Assembly (NCBI RefSeq): GCF_030014955.1
Contig: NZ_JAGRPV010000001.1
Location: 4,774,001 to 4,838,000 of the forward strand
DNA from: Cohnella hashimotonis
GTDB lineage: Bacteria > Bacillota > Bacilli > Paenibacillales > Paenibacillaceae
Length of the DNA stretch: 64,000 bases
Direction: 5' to 3'
The position numbers were made by a program, and so were the translations under genes. The notes under the pieces are model-generated. The model worked only from the letters and a program-made list of their open reading frames with translations, made no database searches and was not told the DNA's origin. Shown in pieces: positions 36,799 through 44,360 of the stretch. Every line of letters begins with the position of its first letter. The first letter of the stretch is position 1.

Positions 36799-37968
36799 TT
36801 ATACTTCTTCGATGCCGACCCAGGCGCCGCGCTCGATCGACAGATCGACCGCTTCGAGCACCTCTTGGCAGCGTACGCCGTCGAGGAAGGTCGGCGCGAA
36901 AGGCGAACCGGTCGCCATATGCTGCAGGAACTCGTACACGATGTGCACGAAGCCGTGCTCGTAGCCGATGATATGACCGGTCGGCCACCAGTTGCCCGCA
37001 TATTTGTGCGACGGATCGGTCGCCAGAATCGTGCGGAATCCGGCCAGTTCGGGCTCGTCTTCGCGGAAGTAAACCTCGAGCTCGTTCAGACGCTCCAGAT
37101 CCCAGCGCAGGGTACCCTTGCTGCCGTGAATTTCGAACGTATTGTGGTTTTTGCGGCCTGCCGCGAAGCGCGTGGCTATAAATACGCCCATCGCGCCGTT
37201 TTTGAAGTCGGCCAGAAAGCCGGTGGCGTCGTCTACGGTCACTTCGCCCATCTCGGACGTGCCCTTGCCGGACAAGCCGGACGTGGACGACGGGATCGGG
37301 CGCTGCTTCACGAACGTGCGGCTGTGGCCGACGACGCGGTCGAACTCGCCGATCAGGAAGCGGGCGAGGTCGATGCTGTGGGCGTTCAGGTCGCCGTGCG
37401 TACCGGAGCCGGCCACTTCCTTCTTGAGGCGCCATGCGAGCGGCGCTTCCGGATCGACCAGCCAGTCCTGCAGGTAGGTCGCGCGGTAGTGGTGGATCTC
37501 GCCGAGCTTGCCGCTCTCGATGATCTGCTTGGCCAGCTGTACGGCCGGCAGGAAACGGTAGTTGAAGCAGATGGCATGCTTGACGCCCGCTTTGTCGGCG
37601 GCGGCGAGCATTTCGCGCGCGTCGGCCAGGTTCAATGCCAGCGGCTTTTCGCAGAAGACGTGCTTGCCCGCTTCGATCGCGGCGAGCGCAATCTCCTTGT
37701 GCGCGTCGCTCGGCGCGTTGATGTCGATGAAGTCGATATCGTCGCGCGCAACCAGCTTGCGCCAGTCGGTCTCATAGCTCTCCCAGCCGAACTTGTCCGC
37801 CGCTTCCTTGACGCCCTGCTCGTCCCGTCCGCAGATCGCCTTCATGACGACCGGCGCTTCGAGATCGAAAAACATGCCGACGTCCTTGTATGCATGGCTG
37901 TGGGCTTTGCCCATGAACTTGTAGCCGACCATGCCGACGTTCAGCGTCTTTTTGTTTACGCCCACCAC
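36799..37968 (-). CDS. Gfo/Idh/MocA family oxidoreductase
   Basis: A 389-residue NAD(P)-dependent sugar or inositol dehydrogenase. The N-terminal Rossmann part starts LNVGMVGYKFMGKAHSHAYKD, then shows the family EKP motif in GKHVFCEKPLALNLADA, and the C-terminal GFO_IDH_MocA domain with GSGTHGDLNAHSIDLARFLIGE, the His/Asp region that holds the catalytic residues. The GTG start is 13 bases inside the end of the TIM-barrel gene and lacks a good ribosome site, so coupled translation is likely. With that isomerase it probably processes a sugar or polyol. Confidence 0.9.
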   Translation of the reverse strand: MVGVNKKTLNVGMVGYKFMGKAHSHAYKDVGMFFDLEAPVVMKAICGRDEQGVKEAADKFGWESYETDWRKLVARDDIDFIDINAPSDAHKEIALAAIEAGKHVFCEKPLALNLADAREMLAAADKAGVKHAICFNYRFLPAVQLAKQIIESGKLGEIHHYRATYLQDWLVDPEAPLAWRLKKEVAGSGTHGDLNAHSIDLARFLIGEFDRVVGHSRTFVKQRPIPSSTSGLSGKGTSEMGEVTVDDATGFLADFKNGAMGVFIATRFAAGRKNHNTFEIHGSKGTLRWDLERLNELEVYFREDEPELAGFRTILATDPSHKYAGNWWPTGHIIGYEHGFVHIVYEFLQHMATGSPFAPTFLDGVRCQEVLEAVDLSIERGAWVGIEEV

Positions 37969-38918
37969 ATTTCACCCGCGCTTTCCTTGAGAATAAGGCC
38001 GTTCAGGAAGCCCGCGGCTTTGGTGAAGCCTTCGTTAACGCTCATAATTCCGTCCTCGTGCTCGATGCTGATGACGCCGTCGTAGCCGACCAGTCGCAGC
38101 GTGCTGACGAGATTTTTCCAGAACTCGTCGTCATGCCCGTAGCCGACCGTGCGGAAAACGAACGAACGGTTCAGAATGTCGCCGTAGTGCTTCGTATCGA
38201 GCACGCCGTTGAGCGCGGTGTTGCGCGCGTCGATCTTCGTGTCTTTGGCGTGCACGTGGAAGATCGAATCGCTGAGCGCCTTCACGCACTCGATCGGATC
38301 CATGCCCTGCCAGAACAGGTGGGACGGATCGAAGTTGACGCCGATATTGTCGCCGGCTTCGCGGCGAAGCCGCAGCGCGGTCTCGGTATTGTACACGAGG
38401 AAGCCCGGGTGGGATTCGATCGCGACGCGCACGCCGTGCTTGCGGCAGAACGCGGATTGCTCTTTCCAGTAAGGAATCGCGATTTCGTTCCATTGCCACT
38501 CGAGCACGGTCAGGAAGTCCGGCGGCCAAGGGCAGGTAACCCAGGAAGGATATTTGGAATTCTCCGATTCGCCGGGGCAGCCGGAGAACGTGATGACGGT
38601 GTCGACGCCCAGTTTTTCCGCCAGTTGGACGGTTGCGACGAAGTCTTCATGATCGGACTTGGCAACGCTTGCATCGGGGTGCAGCGGATTGCCGTGCACG
38701 CTCAGCGCGCTGATCGTCATGCCGCGGGAATCGACCGCATTCTTGATGCGCGCGATCGCGGCTTCGTCATTCAACACTTCCCGCGCGTTAACGTGCGCGG
38801 TGCCGGGAAAACCGCCGCAGCCGAGTTCGACGGCTTCGAGACCGGCCGCTTTGGCCGTATCCAGCGCGGCTTCGAGGTCCTGCTGGCCGAACAATACGAG
38901 AAATACTCCCAATTTCAC
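37956..38918 (-). CDS. Sugar phosphate isomerase/epimerase (xylose isomerase-like TIM barrel)
   Basis: A 320-residue TIM-barrel protein of the AP endonuclease 2/IolE family. Visible barrel motifs include GLEAVELGCGGFPG, MTISALSVHGNPLHPD, KHGVRVAIESHPGFLVYN, NIGVNFDPSHLFWQGMDP, and VISIEHEDGIMSVNEGF, which give the metal-binding Glu, Asp and His set. GTG 38918 was chosen (GGTGAAG upstream); a TTG at 38933 is the alternative. It overlaps the next gene by 13 bp. Such proteins commonly pair with Gfo/Idh dehydrogenases in polyol or rare-sugar pathways. Confidence 0.88.
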   Translation of the reverse strand: MKLGVFLVLFGQQDLEAALDTAKAAGLEAVELGCGGFPGTAHVNAREVLNDEAAIARIKNAVDSRGMTISALSVHGNPLHPDASVAKSDHEDFVATVQLAEKLGVDTVITFSGCPGESENSKYPSWVTCPWPPDFLTVLEWQWNEIAIPYWKEQSAFCRKHGVRVAIESHPGFLVYNTETALRLRREAGDNIGVNFDPSHLFWQGMDPIECVKALSDSIFHVHAKDTKIDARNTALNGVLDTKHYGDILNRSFVFRTVGYGHDDEFWKNLVSTLRLVGYDGVISIEHEDGIMSVNEGFTKAAGFLNGLILKESAGEMWWA

Positions 38919-38995
38919 GAGCGCTTCACCCAACCTTTCATAATTAGAGGTCCATGTTGTCTTTGTTTATCCAGCAAACTTAGTTTACAGGAACG

Positions 38996-39048
38996 GTCGC
39001 CGGAAGTCATCTCCGTTTTGCGAGAAAACGGAGATGATTTCCGGCGAC
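38996..39048. repeat. Long near-perfect inverted repeat
   Basis: The arms GTCGCCGGAAGTCATCTCCG and CGGAGATGATTTCCGGCGAC, extended by TTTT/AAAA, pair over about 24 bp with a single mismatch around a GCGAG loop. There is no T-run on either side, so it is not a classical terminator. It lies between two minus-strand genes of the sugar cluster. Confidence 0.85.
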
Positions 39049-39120
39049 GCGGCAGAACTCGGTACTAAAGCGACAGCGCTTGACGTTAAAATAGCAGAGC
39101 TTCTTGTAAAAAAGGAATGC

Positions 39121-40191
39121 TTAAGCGAAGGAGATCGCTTGTCCCTTGTTCGCGGATTCGTAGATCGCTTCCAGAATCTGCTGCACCACGTAGCCTTGGC
39201 GGGCGGTGACGACCGGCGCTTGATCGTTCAGGATCGCATCGATCCAGGCGCGCGCCTCGCGCTCGGCGGAGTCGCTCGGCATCGACGGATCGAACTGGTT
39301 GCCGAGCAGAATCTCCTTCGTGTAAAGCTGGCCGTGCTCCTCGCCGTTGACGCGCAGGCCGCCCTTCATGTCCGCGCCGGCCTTGGAGCCGTGCAGCGTC
39401 ACTTTGGCCTCGTCCACGTCGAGCGTATTGAGCGCCCAGCTCGATTCGACCCACACGGTCGCGCCGTTTTTCATCGTGATCATCGCGAACGCCGAATCCT
39501 CGACGGTGAACGCCTCCGGATTCCAGTTGCCCCAGGCGTTGGCCGGGCTGCCTTGCTCGGCCAGCTTGCGGTAGGTCGTCCCGAGCACGGTCCGGGGCTC
39601 GTAGTTGTCCATCATCCACAGCGCCAGATCGAGCGCGTGTGTGCCGATGTCGATCAGCGGGCCTCCGCCCTGCTTCTCCAGATCGAGGAATACGCCCCAC
39701 GTCGGCACCGCGCGGCGACGAATCGCATGCGCCTTGGCGAGATAGACCTCGCCGAGCTCGCCGCCGCGGCAGGCGGCGTACAGCCAGCGGCTGTCGGCAC
39801 GATACCGGTTCTGATAGGCGATGCTCAGCTTGCGCCCGGTACGCTCGGACACTTCAAGCATGCGCTGGGCGTCGGCGGACGTCTTGGCCATCGGCTTTTC
39901 GCAGAGCACGTGCTTGCCCGCTTCCATCGCGGCGATCGAGATCTCGGCATGCGTATCGTTCGGCGTGCACACGTGCACGACGTGGACGTCCGGATCGTGA
40001 AGCAGCGCCTGTACGTTGTCGTAGACGCGCGCGTCGGGCGTGCCGAACTTGTTCTTGGCGTCGTGCGCCCGCTCTTGGGATACGTCGAAAAACGCGGTTA
40101 TTTTAGCTTCGGGAATCTTGGCGAGCGACGGCAGATGCTTGCCGAAGGCGATGCCTCCGCAGCCGATCATGCCCACATGCACTTGACTCAA
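39121..40191 (-). CDS. Gfo/Idh/MocA family oxidoreductase (second)
   Basis: A 356-residue dehydrogenase with Rossmann start VHVGMIGCGGIAFGKHLPSL, EKP motif in GKHVLCEKPMAKTSADA, and the C-terminal catalytic region GGGPLIDIGTHALDLALWMMDN. It resembles the first Gfo gene only at family level. The TTG start at 40191 is supported by AAGGAGG eight bases upstream. It is divergent from an AraC regulator with about 125 bp between starts, so the regulator probably controls this gene and perhaps the isomerase and dehydrogenase beyond it. Confidence 0.91.
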   Translation of the reverse strand: MSQVHVGMIGCGGIAFGKHLPSLAKIPEAKITAFFDVSQERAHDAKNKFGTPDARVYDNVQALLHDPDVHVVHVCTPNDTHAEISIAAMEAGKHVLCEKPMAKTSADAQRMLEVSERTGRKLSIAYQNRYRADSRWLYAACRGGELGEVYLAKAHAIRRRAVPTWGVFLDLEKQGGGPLIDIGTHALDLALWMMDNYEPRTVLGTTYRKLAEQGSPANAWGNWNPEAFTVEDSAFAMITMKNGATVWVESSWALNTLDVDEAKVTLHGSKAGADMKGGLRVNGEEHGQLYTKEILLGNQFDPSMPSDSAEREARAWIDAILNDQAPVVTARQGYVVQQILEAIYESANKGQAISFA

Positions 40192-40316
40192 AAGGTTGTC
40201 CTCCTTGAATGTTCGCGCTGATAGAACTACAATTCAAGTATATCATTCATCTACCGGATTCCCATGTGCAATGGTGCGCGGTCGTTATGCGATTTTGGTC
40301 AGGGAGGCCACCCGGC

Positions 40317-41186
40317 ATGCAGGCAAGACAGGAGAAAATCGAATACGAGAATCCGTTGCTCTCGATCAAGGTTTGGCAGGCGACGCGTCAGACGGATCTG
40401 CTCTACGGCTGGCATCACCACCCGGAATGCGAGCTGCTGCTCGTGCAGAGCGGCCGTCTCGACGTCGAAGTCAACGGCGAGACGCATGTCATGCGGGAAG
40501 GGGACGTCGTCGTGCTCGGCAGCTCGCAGCTGCACCGCGACCGGAGCTACGGAGACGCCCAGGTGCAGTATCTCGTGCTGCAGTTCGACCTCCAGGCCTT
40601 TTTTGACCAGAGCACGATCTCGTATCTGCAATATTTTAACGAGACCAAGATCCCCTTAAGCGCCATGAACTATCTGTTCAAGGAGAATGCAAGCGCGAGG
40701 CGCGAGGCGGCGGCCTGCATCGCGGAGATCTATGAGGAAGCCCGCCGCAAGGAAGCGGGCTACGAGCTCGCGGTCAATCTGCTGATCAAAAAAATACTGC
40801 TCGTCATGATCCGCCACGACAAAATGGGTCTGCTCGCGGGCCAGGACCGCGTCGAACGGATCCGGCTGAGGCCCGTGCTCGATTACGTGGAGTCCGGCAT
40901 TACCGGACGCGTCACCGTCGAGGACGCCTGCCGGCTGGCGAACATGAGCTATTATTATTTCGTGAAGTTTTTTAAAAAGTCGATGGGCATCTCGTTCACC
41001 GAATACGTCAACTTCCGCAAGATCAAAACCGCCGAGCAGCTGCTGCTCACCCGCGATCTCAGCGTCAGCGAGGTCGGCGACCGCATCGGTATGCCGAACA
41101 TGGCCCATTTCTACAAGATGTTCAAGCGGTTCAACCACTGCTCGCCCAAGGAATTCCAGCGCAAGATGCTGGCTTGGGGAAGGTAA
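40317..41186 (+). CDS. AraC family transcriptional regulator
   Basis: A 289-residue one-component regulator. The N-terminal cupin (about 15-100) binds a ligand, probably a sugar (GWHHHPECELLLVQSGRLDVEVNGETHVMREGDVVVLG), and the C-terminal double HTH (about 190-285) has VTVEDACRLANMSYYYFVKFFKKSMGISFTEYVNFRKIKTAEQLL and MAHFYKMFKRFNHCSPKEFQ. I used ATG 40317 with AGGGAGG nine bases before it; an upstream in-frame start at 40209 has none. It faces the second Gfo gene and has its own terminator. Confidence 0.92.
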   Translation: MQARQEKIEYENPLLSIKVWQATRQTDLLYGWHHHPECELLLVQSGRLDVEVNGETHVMREGDVVVLGSSQLHRDRSYGDAQVQYLVLQFDLQAFFDQSTISYLQYFNETKIPLSAMNYLFKENASARREAAACIAEIYEEARRKEAGYELAVNLLIKKILLVMIRHDKMGLLAGQDRVERIRLRPVLDYVESGITGRVTVEDACRLANMSYYYFVKFFKKSMGISFTEYVNFRKIKTAEQLLLTRDLSVSEVGDRIGMPNMAHFYKMFKRFNHCSPKEFQRKMLAWGR

Positions 41187-41192
41187 AGCAAA

Positions 41193-41222
41193 CAGGCGGG
41201 CCTCGTCGGCCCGCCGTTTTTT
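41193..41222 (+). terminator. Terminator after the AraC regulator
   Basis: The arms GGCGGGCC and GGCCCGCC around CTCGTC are followed by GTTTTTTT. It abuts the end of the convergent rsgA. Confidence 0.88.
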
Positions 41223-42346
41223 TAATCCTCTCCCTCGTATACGCGCATGCGCTTCTGCTTCGCGCCGCCCGGCGCGGACTTGCCGCCGCGAGCTCCCGCC
41301 TCCTTGGCGAGCCGTTTGCCCGCGCGCTGCTCTTTCTGCGCAAGACGCGCGAGCTCCCGCTCGGTCTTGCGGTAGTTCGCGTAGCGTGCCGGATCGAGCC
41401 CGCCGCCGCTCAGCGCATCCTGCACGGCGCAGCCCTGCTCGCCCTCGTGCCTGCAATCGCGGAACCGGCACGAAGCCGCCAGCGCTTCGATATCGGAGAA
41501 CGTCGCCTGCCAGCCGTCCTCCGACTCCCATAGCTGAAGCTCCCGCATGCCCGGCGTGTCGAGCCATACGACGCCGGACGACAGCACGAAAAGTTCGCGG
41601 TGCGTCGTCGTATGACGTCCTCTGGCGTCGTCCTCGCGAATACCCTGCACCGCTTGCCGGCGTTCGCCCGCCAACCAGTTGAGCAGCGTGGACTTGCCTA
41701 CGCCCGACGAGCCCGTCGCGCCCACCGTCGTGCCCGGCGTCAAATACGGAGCCAGCGCCTCCCGTCCTTGATCCAGCAGCGCGCTGACCGGGAAAATCGG
41801 CACCTCCGGCGCGATCGTCTTCGCTGCCCTGACATAAAGTTCCGGCTCCTCGCACAAATCTGCCTTGGTCAGCAGCAGCACCGGCTTCGCCCCCCCATCG
41901 CGTACGGCGATCAGATATCGCTCGATGCGGCGCAGATTCCAATCCCCGTTCAGCGAGACGACGATAAATACCGTATCTATATTGGCGCCGATGATCTGCT
42001 CGTCCGGTCGGCTGCCTGCCGCCCTGCGTACGATCGCCGTCCGTCTTGGCAGCAGCGCGTGAACGACCGCGCGCGAGTCCCCGACCGGCAGCTCGGCGGC
42101 CACCCAATCCCCGACCGCGGGATAATCTCCCGGTGTCGCCGCCGTAAAAGCATATTTGCCGGACACCTCGGCGAGCCGATCTCCCCAAGGCGTCGCGATG
42201 CGGTACTGATGGCTGAACTGCGCAACGATACGCGCCGGCGCAAGCTTTTTGCCCGTCGGCGGCAGCGCCGCATATTCCTTGTCCCGCTCCTCGTTCCAGC
42301 CGTAAATCTCCATCTCCGGCCAAGCAGTTTTTGTTTGTTCGTTCAT
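41222..42346 (-). CDS. rsgA: Ribosome small subunit GTPase RsgA
   Basis: RsgA is a circularly permuted GTPase that helps mature the 30S subunit. The 374 residues show an OB-like N-terminus, then G4 LLLTKADL, G1 GATGSSGVGKSTLLNWL, G3 VWLDTPGMREL, and the C-terminal zinc site CRFRDCRHEGEQGC. A basic Lys/Arg-rich C-terminal tail (GKRLAKEAGARGGKSAPGGAKQKRM) could bind rRNA. It is monocistronic here; B. subtilis YloQ is the closest familiar relative. Whether another rsgA lies near prpC/prkC elsewhere cannot be told. Confidence 0.93.
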   Translation of the reverse strand: MNEQTKTAWPEMEIYGWNEERDKEYAALPPTGKKLAPARIVAQFSHQYRIATPWGDRLAEVSGKYAFTAATPGDYPAVGDWVAAELPVGDSRAVVHALLPRRTAIVRRAAGSRPDEQIIGANIDTVFIVVSLNGDWNLRRIERYLIAVRDGGAKPVLLLTKADLCEEPELYVRAAKTIAPEVPIFPVSALLDQGREALAPYLTPGTTVGATGSSGVGKSTLLNWLAGERRQAVQGIREDDARGRHTTTHRELFVLSSGVVWLDTPGMRELQLWESEDGWQATFSDIEALAASCRFRDCRHEGEQGCAVQDALSGGGLDPARYANYRKTERELARLAQKEQRAGKRLAKEAGARGGKSAPGGAKQKRMRVYEGED

Positions 42347-42435
42347 TCGTCGGATAACCCCTTAAAAGTTTGTTTTTTCGGATAGGTACTTGTTATCGAA
42401 TAGATACTTTTCGAATAGATACATCGTGAAAACGC

Positions 42436-42461
42436 AAAAAAGCCCCAGGTCCCCCTGCGGC
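42436..42461 (-). terminator. Second terminator upstream of rsgA
   Basis: On the minus strand GCCGCAGGGGGACCTGGGGC is followed by TTTTTT. It would stop any transcript arriving from the small gene at 42621 before rsgA. Confidence 0.75.
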
Positions 42462-42562
42462 CGTACGGAATCCCTCCCTTTAAGCGACAACACGACGACA
42501 ATCGTCATGGTTATACAGCCATTCAGCCATAGACCGCTCAAGCGGGAAGTTTCCGCGCACGC

Positions 42563-42596
42563 AAAAAACCGCGGGGACCTGTCGGTCTCCGCGGCG
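42563..42596 (-). terminator. Terminator of the 25-residue gene
   Basis: On the minus strand GCCGCGGAGACCGACAGGTC is followed by CCCGCGG and then TTTTTTG. It lies about 25 bp after the stop of the small gene. Confidence 0.88.
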
Positions 42597-42620
42597 CCGG
42601 CTGTTATGGCCGAAAAAGGC

Positions 42621-42698
42621 TTAGTCTCCCAAGCCGGCTCCGTTCGAGACCGATGCATACGCGACGGACGTCAGCACAATCAGCGCTACGTTGGACAT
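42621..42698 (-). CDS. Small hydrophobic 25-residue protein
   Basis: The reading frame ATG to TAA encodes a 25-residue peptide that begins MSNVALIVLTSVAY and ends NGAGLGD. The first 17 residues are hydrophobic and could insert in a membrane. The gene is well supported by signals: an exact TTGACA and TATAAT pair 18 bp apart upstream, an AAGGAGG site ten bases before the ATG, and an intrinsic terminator just after the stop. I do not recognise the family; it recalls very small YjcZ-type or leader peptides only in length and hydrophobicity. The function is unknown. Confidence 0.75.
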   Translation of the reverse strand: MSNVALIVLTSVAYASVSNGAGLGD

Positions 42699-42731
42699 AT
42701 TACATCAGCCTCCTTTTCATAGATGTTTCAT

Positions 42732-42761
42732 ATTATAGCCATTGCGGTTACGAAATGTCAA
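42732..42761 (-). promoter_or_regulatory. Consensus promoter of the 25-residue gene
   Basis: On the minus strand TTGACA (42756-42761) and TATAAT (42732-42737) are separated by 18 bp, both exact housekeeping consensus hexamers. Confidence 0.85.
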
Positions 42762-42768
42762 TCGGAAA

Positions 42769-43940
42769 TCAAGCCTGGACGCCCGCCTTGGCCAGGGAAG
42801 CCCAGCCCTCGCGGTCTAGCTCCCGTTTGACAACCGTCATCCGCCCCTGACCGTACGCGCGCTCCGCCAGCACGGGATTCGGCGACGCTTCGAGCTCCGG
42901 CACGTCGTCGATGAAGCGGCTGTCCTGCCATCCGAGCGTCTCCCGGAAAATCGCCGGCACCTTGCTAAGGTAGACATTGTCGCGGTTGCGCCGGAACAGA
43001 TCGGAGCTCGTCACCAGGTGGCCGCCGCCCTTGACGAAGGCGATCAACGCCTCCTCCAGCGCGTCGTCGTGCAAAATTTGCAGCGGCAGCAGCAGCGTGC
43101 GGTTGCCGGCGAGTGCTTTCGGTTCAAACAGAACGCTTACAGTCGACGTCTTGCTGTAGACGCTGCCGTTTACGGTCCGGTGAACGTATTTAAAGTAGTT
43201 ATATGCCGATCGTAAAAGTACATGTTCGCTGGCGGAAATACAAAATCGCATCCGCGCCGTGCGCAACGGCCTGGTATGTCCATCTGCGCAGCTCGCCGGG
43301 CTTCGGCATCGCGAAGATAAAGTTCCCGCCGGGCGAGCCGCTCTGCTGCTCCATCACCCAGAACGGCCGTCGCTTCAGCCCCCATGTCATATCGTGTTGA
43401 ACCGCCGGATTGAGCGGATCCGCCTTTTCGTCGAAATGAAGGTTCGGGTAATTGTCCCAGGACGCGCCCTGCGGCAATTGTCGAAGTAGCAACGAATCGT
43501 GTCCGTGCAGCCGAACTCGTTGTCGATCTGCCAGGCGACGACGCTTGGGTTTCCGCCGTATCGCTTGGCCATTCGCTCCACAATGCCGGCGCTCATCCGC
43601 CGGTATCCGCATGGTTGTAGCAATAATGACGGCGGTTGCCGAAGCCCCTCGCATGACCTTGATCGTCCCTCATATACAAGTCCGGATGCCGGTCCATGAG
43701 CCACTTGGGCGGCGTCGCAGTAGGCGTTCCCAGCACCGCTTGAATGCCGTGCGCTACCAGCAAGCCGATAATCTCGTCCAGCCACGACCAATCGTATTCG
43801 CCGGGACGCGGCTCCATTTTAGACCAGGCAAATTCCGCGATGCGCACGACATTGACGCCAGCTGCCTGCAGGAGCGCCGCATCGATCGGCCAACGCGCCT
43901 TCGGCTAATGCTACGGATAATAACAAACGCCATATAACAT
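42769..43940 (-). pseudogene. Degraded GH42 beta-galactosidase
   Basis: This is the remains of a glycoside hydrolase family 42 beta-galactosidase. The start is intact, with GGAGGGAGG before ATG 43940 and the usual MLYGVCYYP opening, but codons 10 and 12 are TAG stops where EHW is expected. The frame continues with NVVRIAEFAWSKMEPRPGEYDWSWL and GTPTATPPKWLMDRHPDLY, then shifts near HYCYNH. Another frame holds VVAWQIDNEFGCTDTIRCY, which includes the acid/base Glu, and later SWDNYPNLHFDEKADP and FWVMEQQSG appear in yet another frame. The C-terminal part, LLLPLQILHDDALEEALIAFVKGGG, runs to 42769. About 1.17 kb remains of some 2 kb, so there are several frameshifts and internal deletions. Confidence 0.88.
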
Positions 43941-44102
43941 CGCGCACCCTCCCTCCGGTTTCTTCTATTATTATCCGCGCGCGGCGCGTCAGTGGACACC
44001 GGAGGAATCAGAGGAATTAGCCCGCCAAGTGATGCAGAATATTGCTGGCAAGTTAGAATCCATATTTTTACATGCGCAAAATCATCTATTGTTTTTCCGT
44101 CT

Positions 44103-44257
44103 CATCCCATTATCCCATTGCATCAGCCAGCCCGTTTACAGCGCTTCCTACCATTATCCCATCGAATCAGCTATCGCCATTTTCGCGCATCATGCCATTA
44201 TCCCATTAACTCAGTTGCAGCATTTTCTCGCTTTATACCACTATCCCAACGAATCAG
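44103..44257. repeat. Regular array of four 20-bp repeats at the element's left end
   Basis: Copies of the core start at 44107, 44151, 44195 and 44238, so the pitch is 44, 44 and 43 bp, with 23-24 bp of unrelated sequence between. All read in the same direction. The sequences are CCATTATCCCATTGCATCAG, CCATTATCCCATCGAATCAG, CCATTATCCCATTAACTCAG and CCACTATCCCAACGAATCAG. The pitch puts copies on about the same helical face (four turns). Confidence 0.9.
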
Positions 44258-44305
44258 CAGTAACAAAGCGTCTGTAAATTTTTGTTTTTTTCATTGCGAA
44301 ACCGG

Positions 44306-44334
44306 TTGATATAAGAACAAATGTTCTTTATAAT
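44306..44334 (+). promoter_or_regulatory. Transposase promoter with LexA-type box
   Basis: TTGATA (44306-44311) and TATAAT (44329-44334) are 17 bp apart. The spacer contains the palindrome GAACAAATGTTC (44315-44326), matching the GAACN4GTTC LexA/DinR box of Gram-positive bacteria. A repressor bound there would block the promoter. The ATG is 27 bp downstream. Confidence 0.75.
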
Positions 44335-44360
44335 AGTAAAAAAGATCCCGGGAGGCGTAC

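Larger units (their letters stand above)
43941..44360. other. Spacer holding the left end of the IS1595-like element
   Basis: About 160 bp follow the pseudogene start with no gene seen, then the four-copy repeat array (44103-44257) and the transposase promoter (44306-44334). Short open frames over the array are by-products of the repeat. Confidence 0.6.

Noticed and set aside
36558..37435. Two minus-strand open frames over the 10-bp repeat and the Gfo gene
   Set aside because: They give repetitive SSMVIDGHRR strings and antisense or out-of-frame readings of the true Gfo/Idh gene; no ribosome site.
42105..42140. GGGATAAT match inside rsgA as another dispersed repeat copy
   Set aside because: Only eight bases match, the rest of the core is absent, and it lies in conserved coding sequence.
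42480..42530. Minus-strand 16-codon frame between two terminators
   Set aside because: No ribosome site or promoter; likely chance, although its position between terminators was noted.
43941..44102. 8-bp target duplication flanking the IS1595-like element
   Set aside because: The eight bases outside the two 18-bp repeats differ completely.
44103..44257. CRISPR array (20-bp repeats, 23-24 bp spacers, regular pitch)
   Set aside because: Repeats are too short and too variable for CRISPR, there are only four, no cas gene is near, and the same core occurs singly and inverted at other loci.
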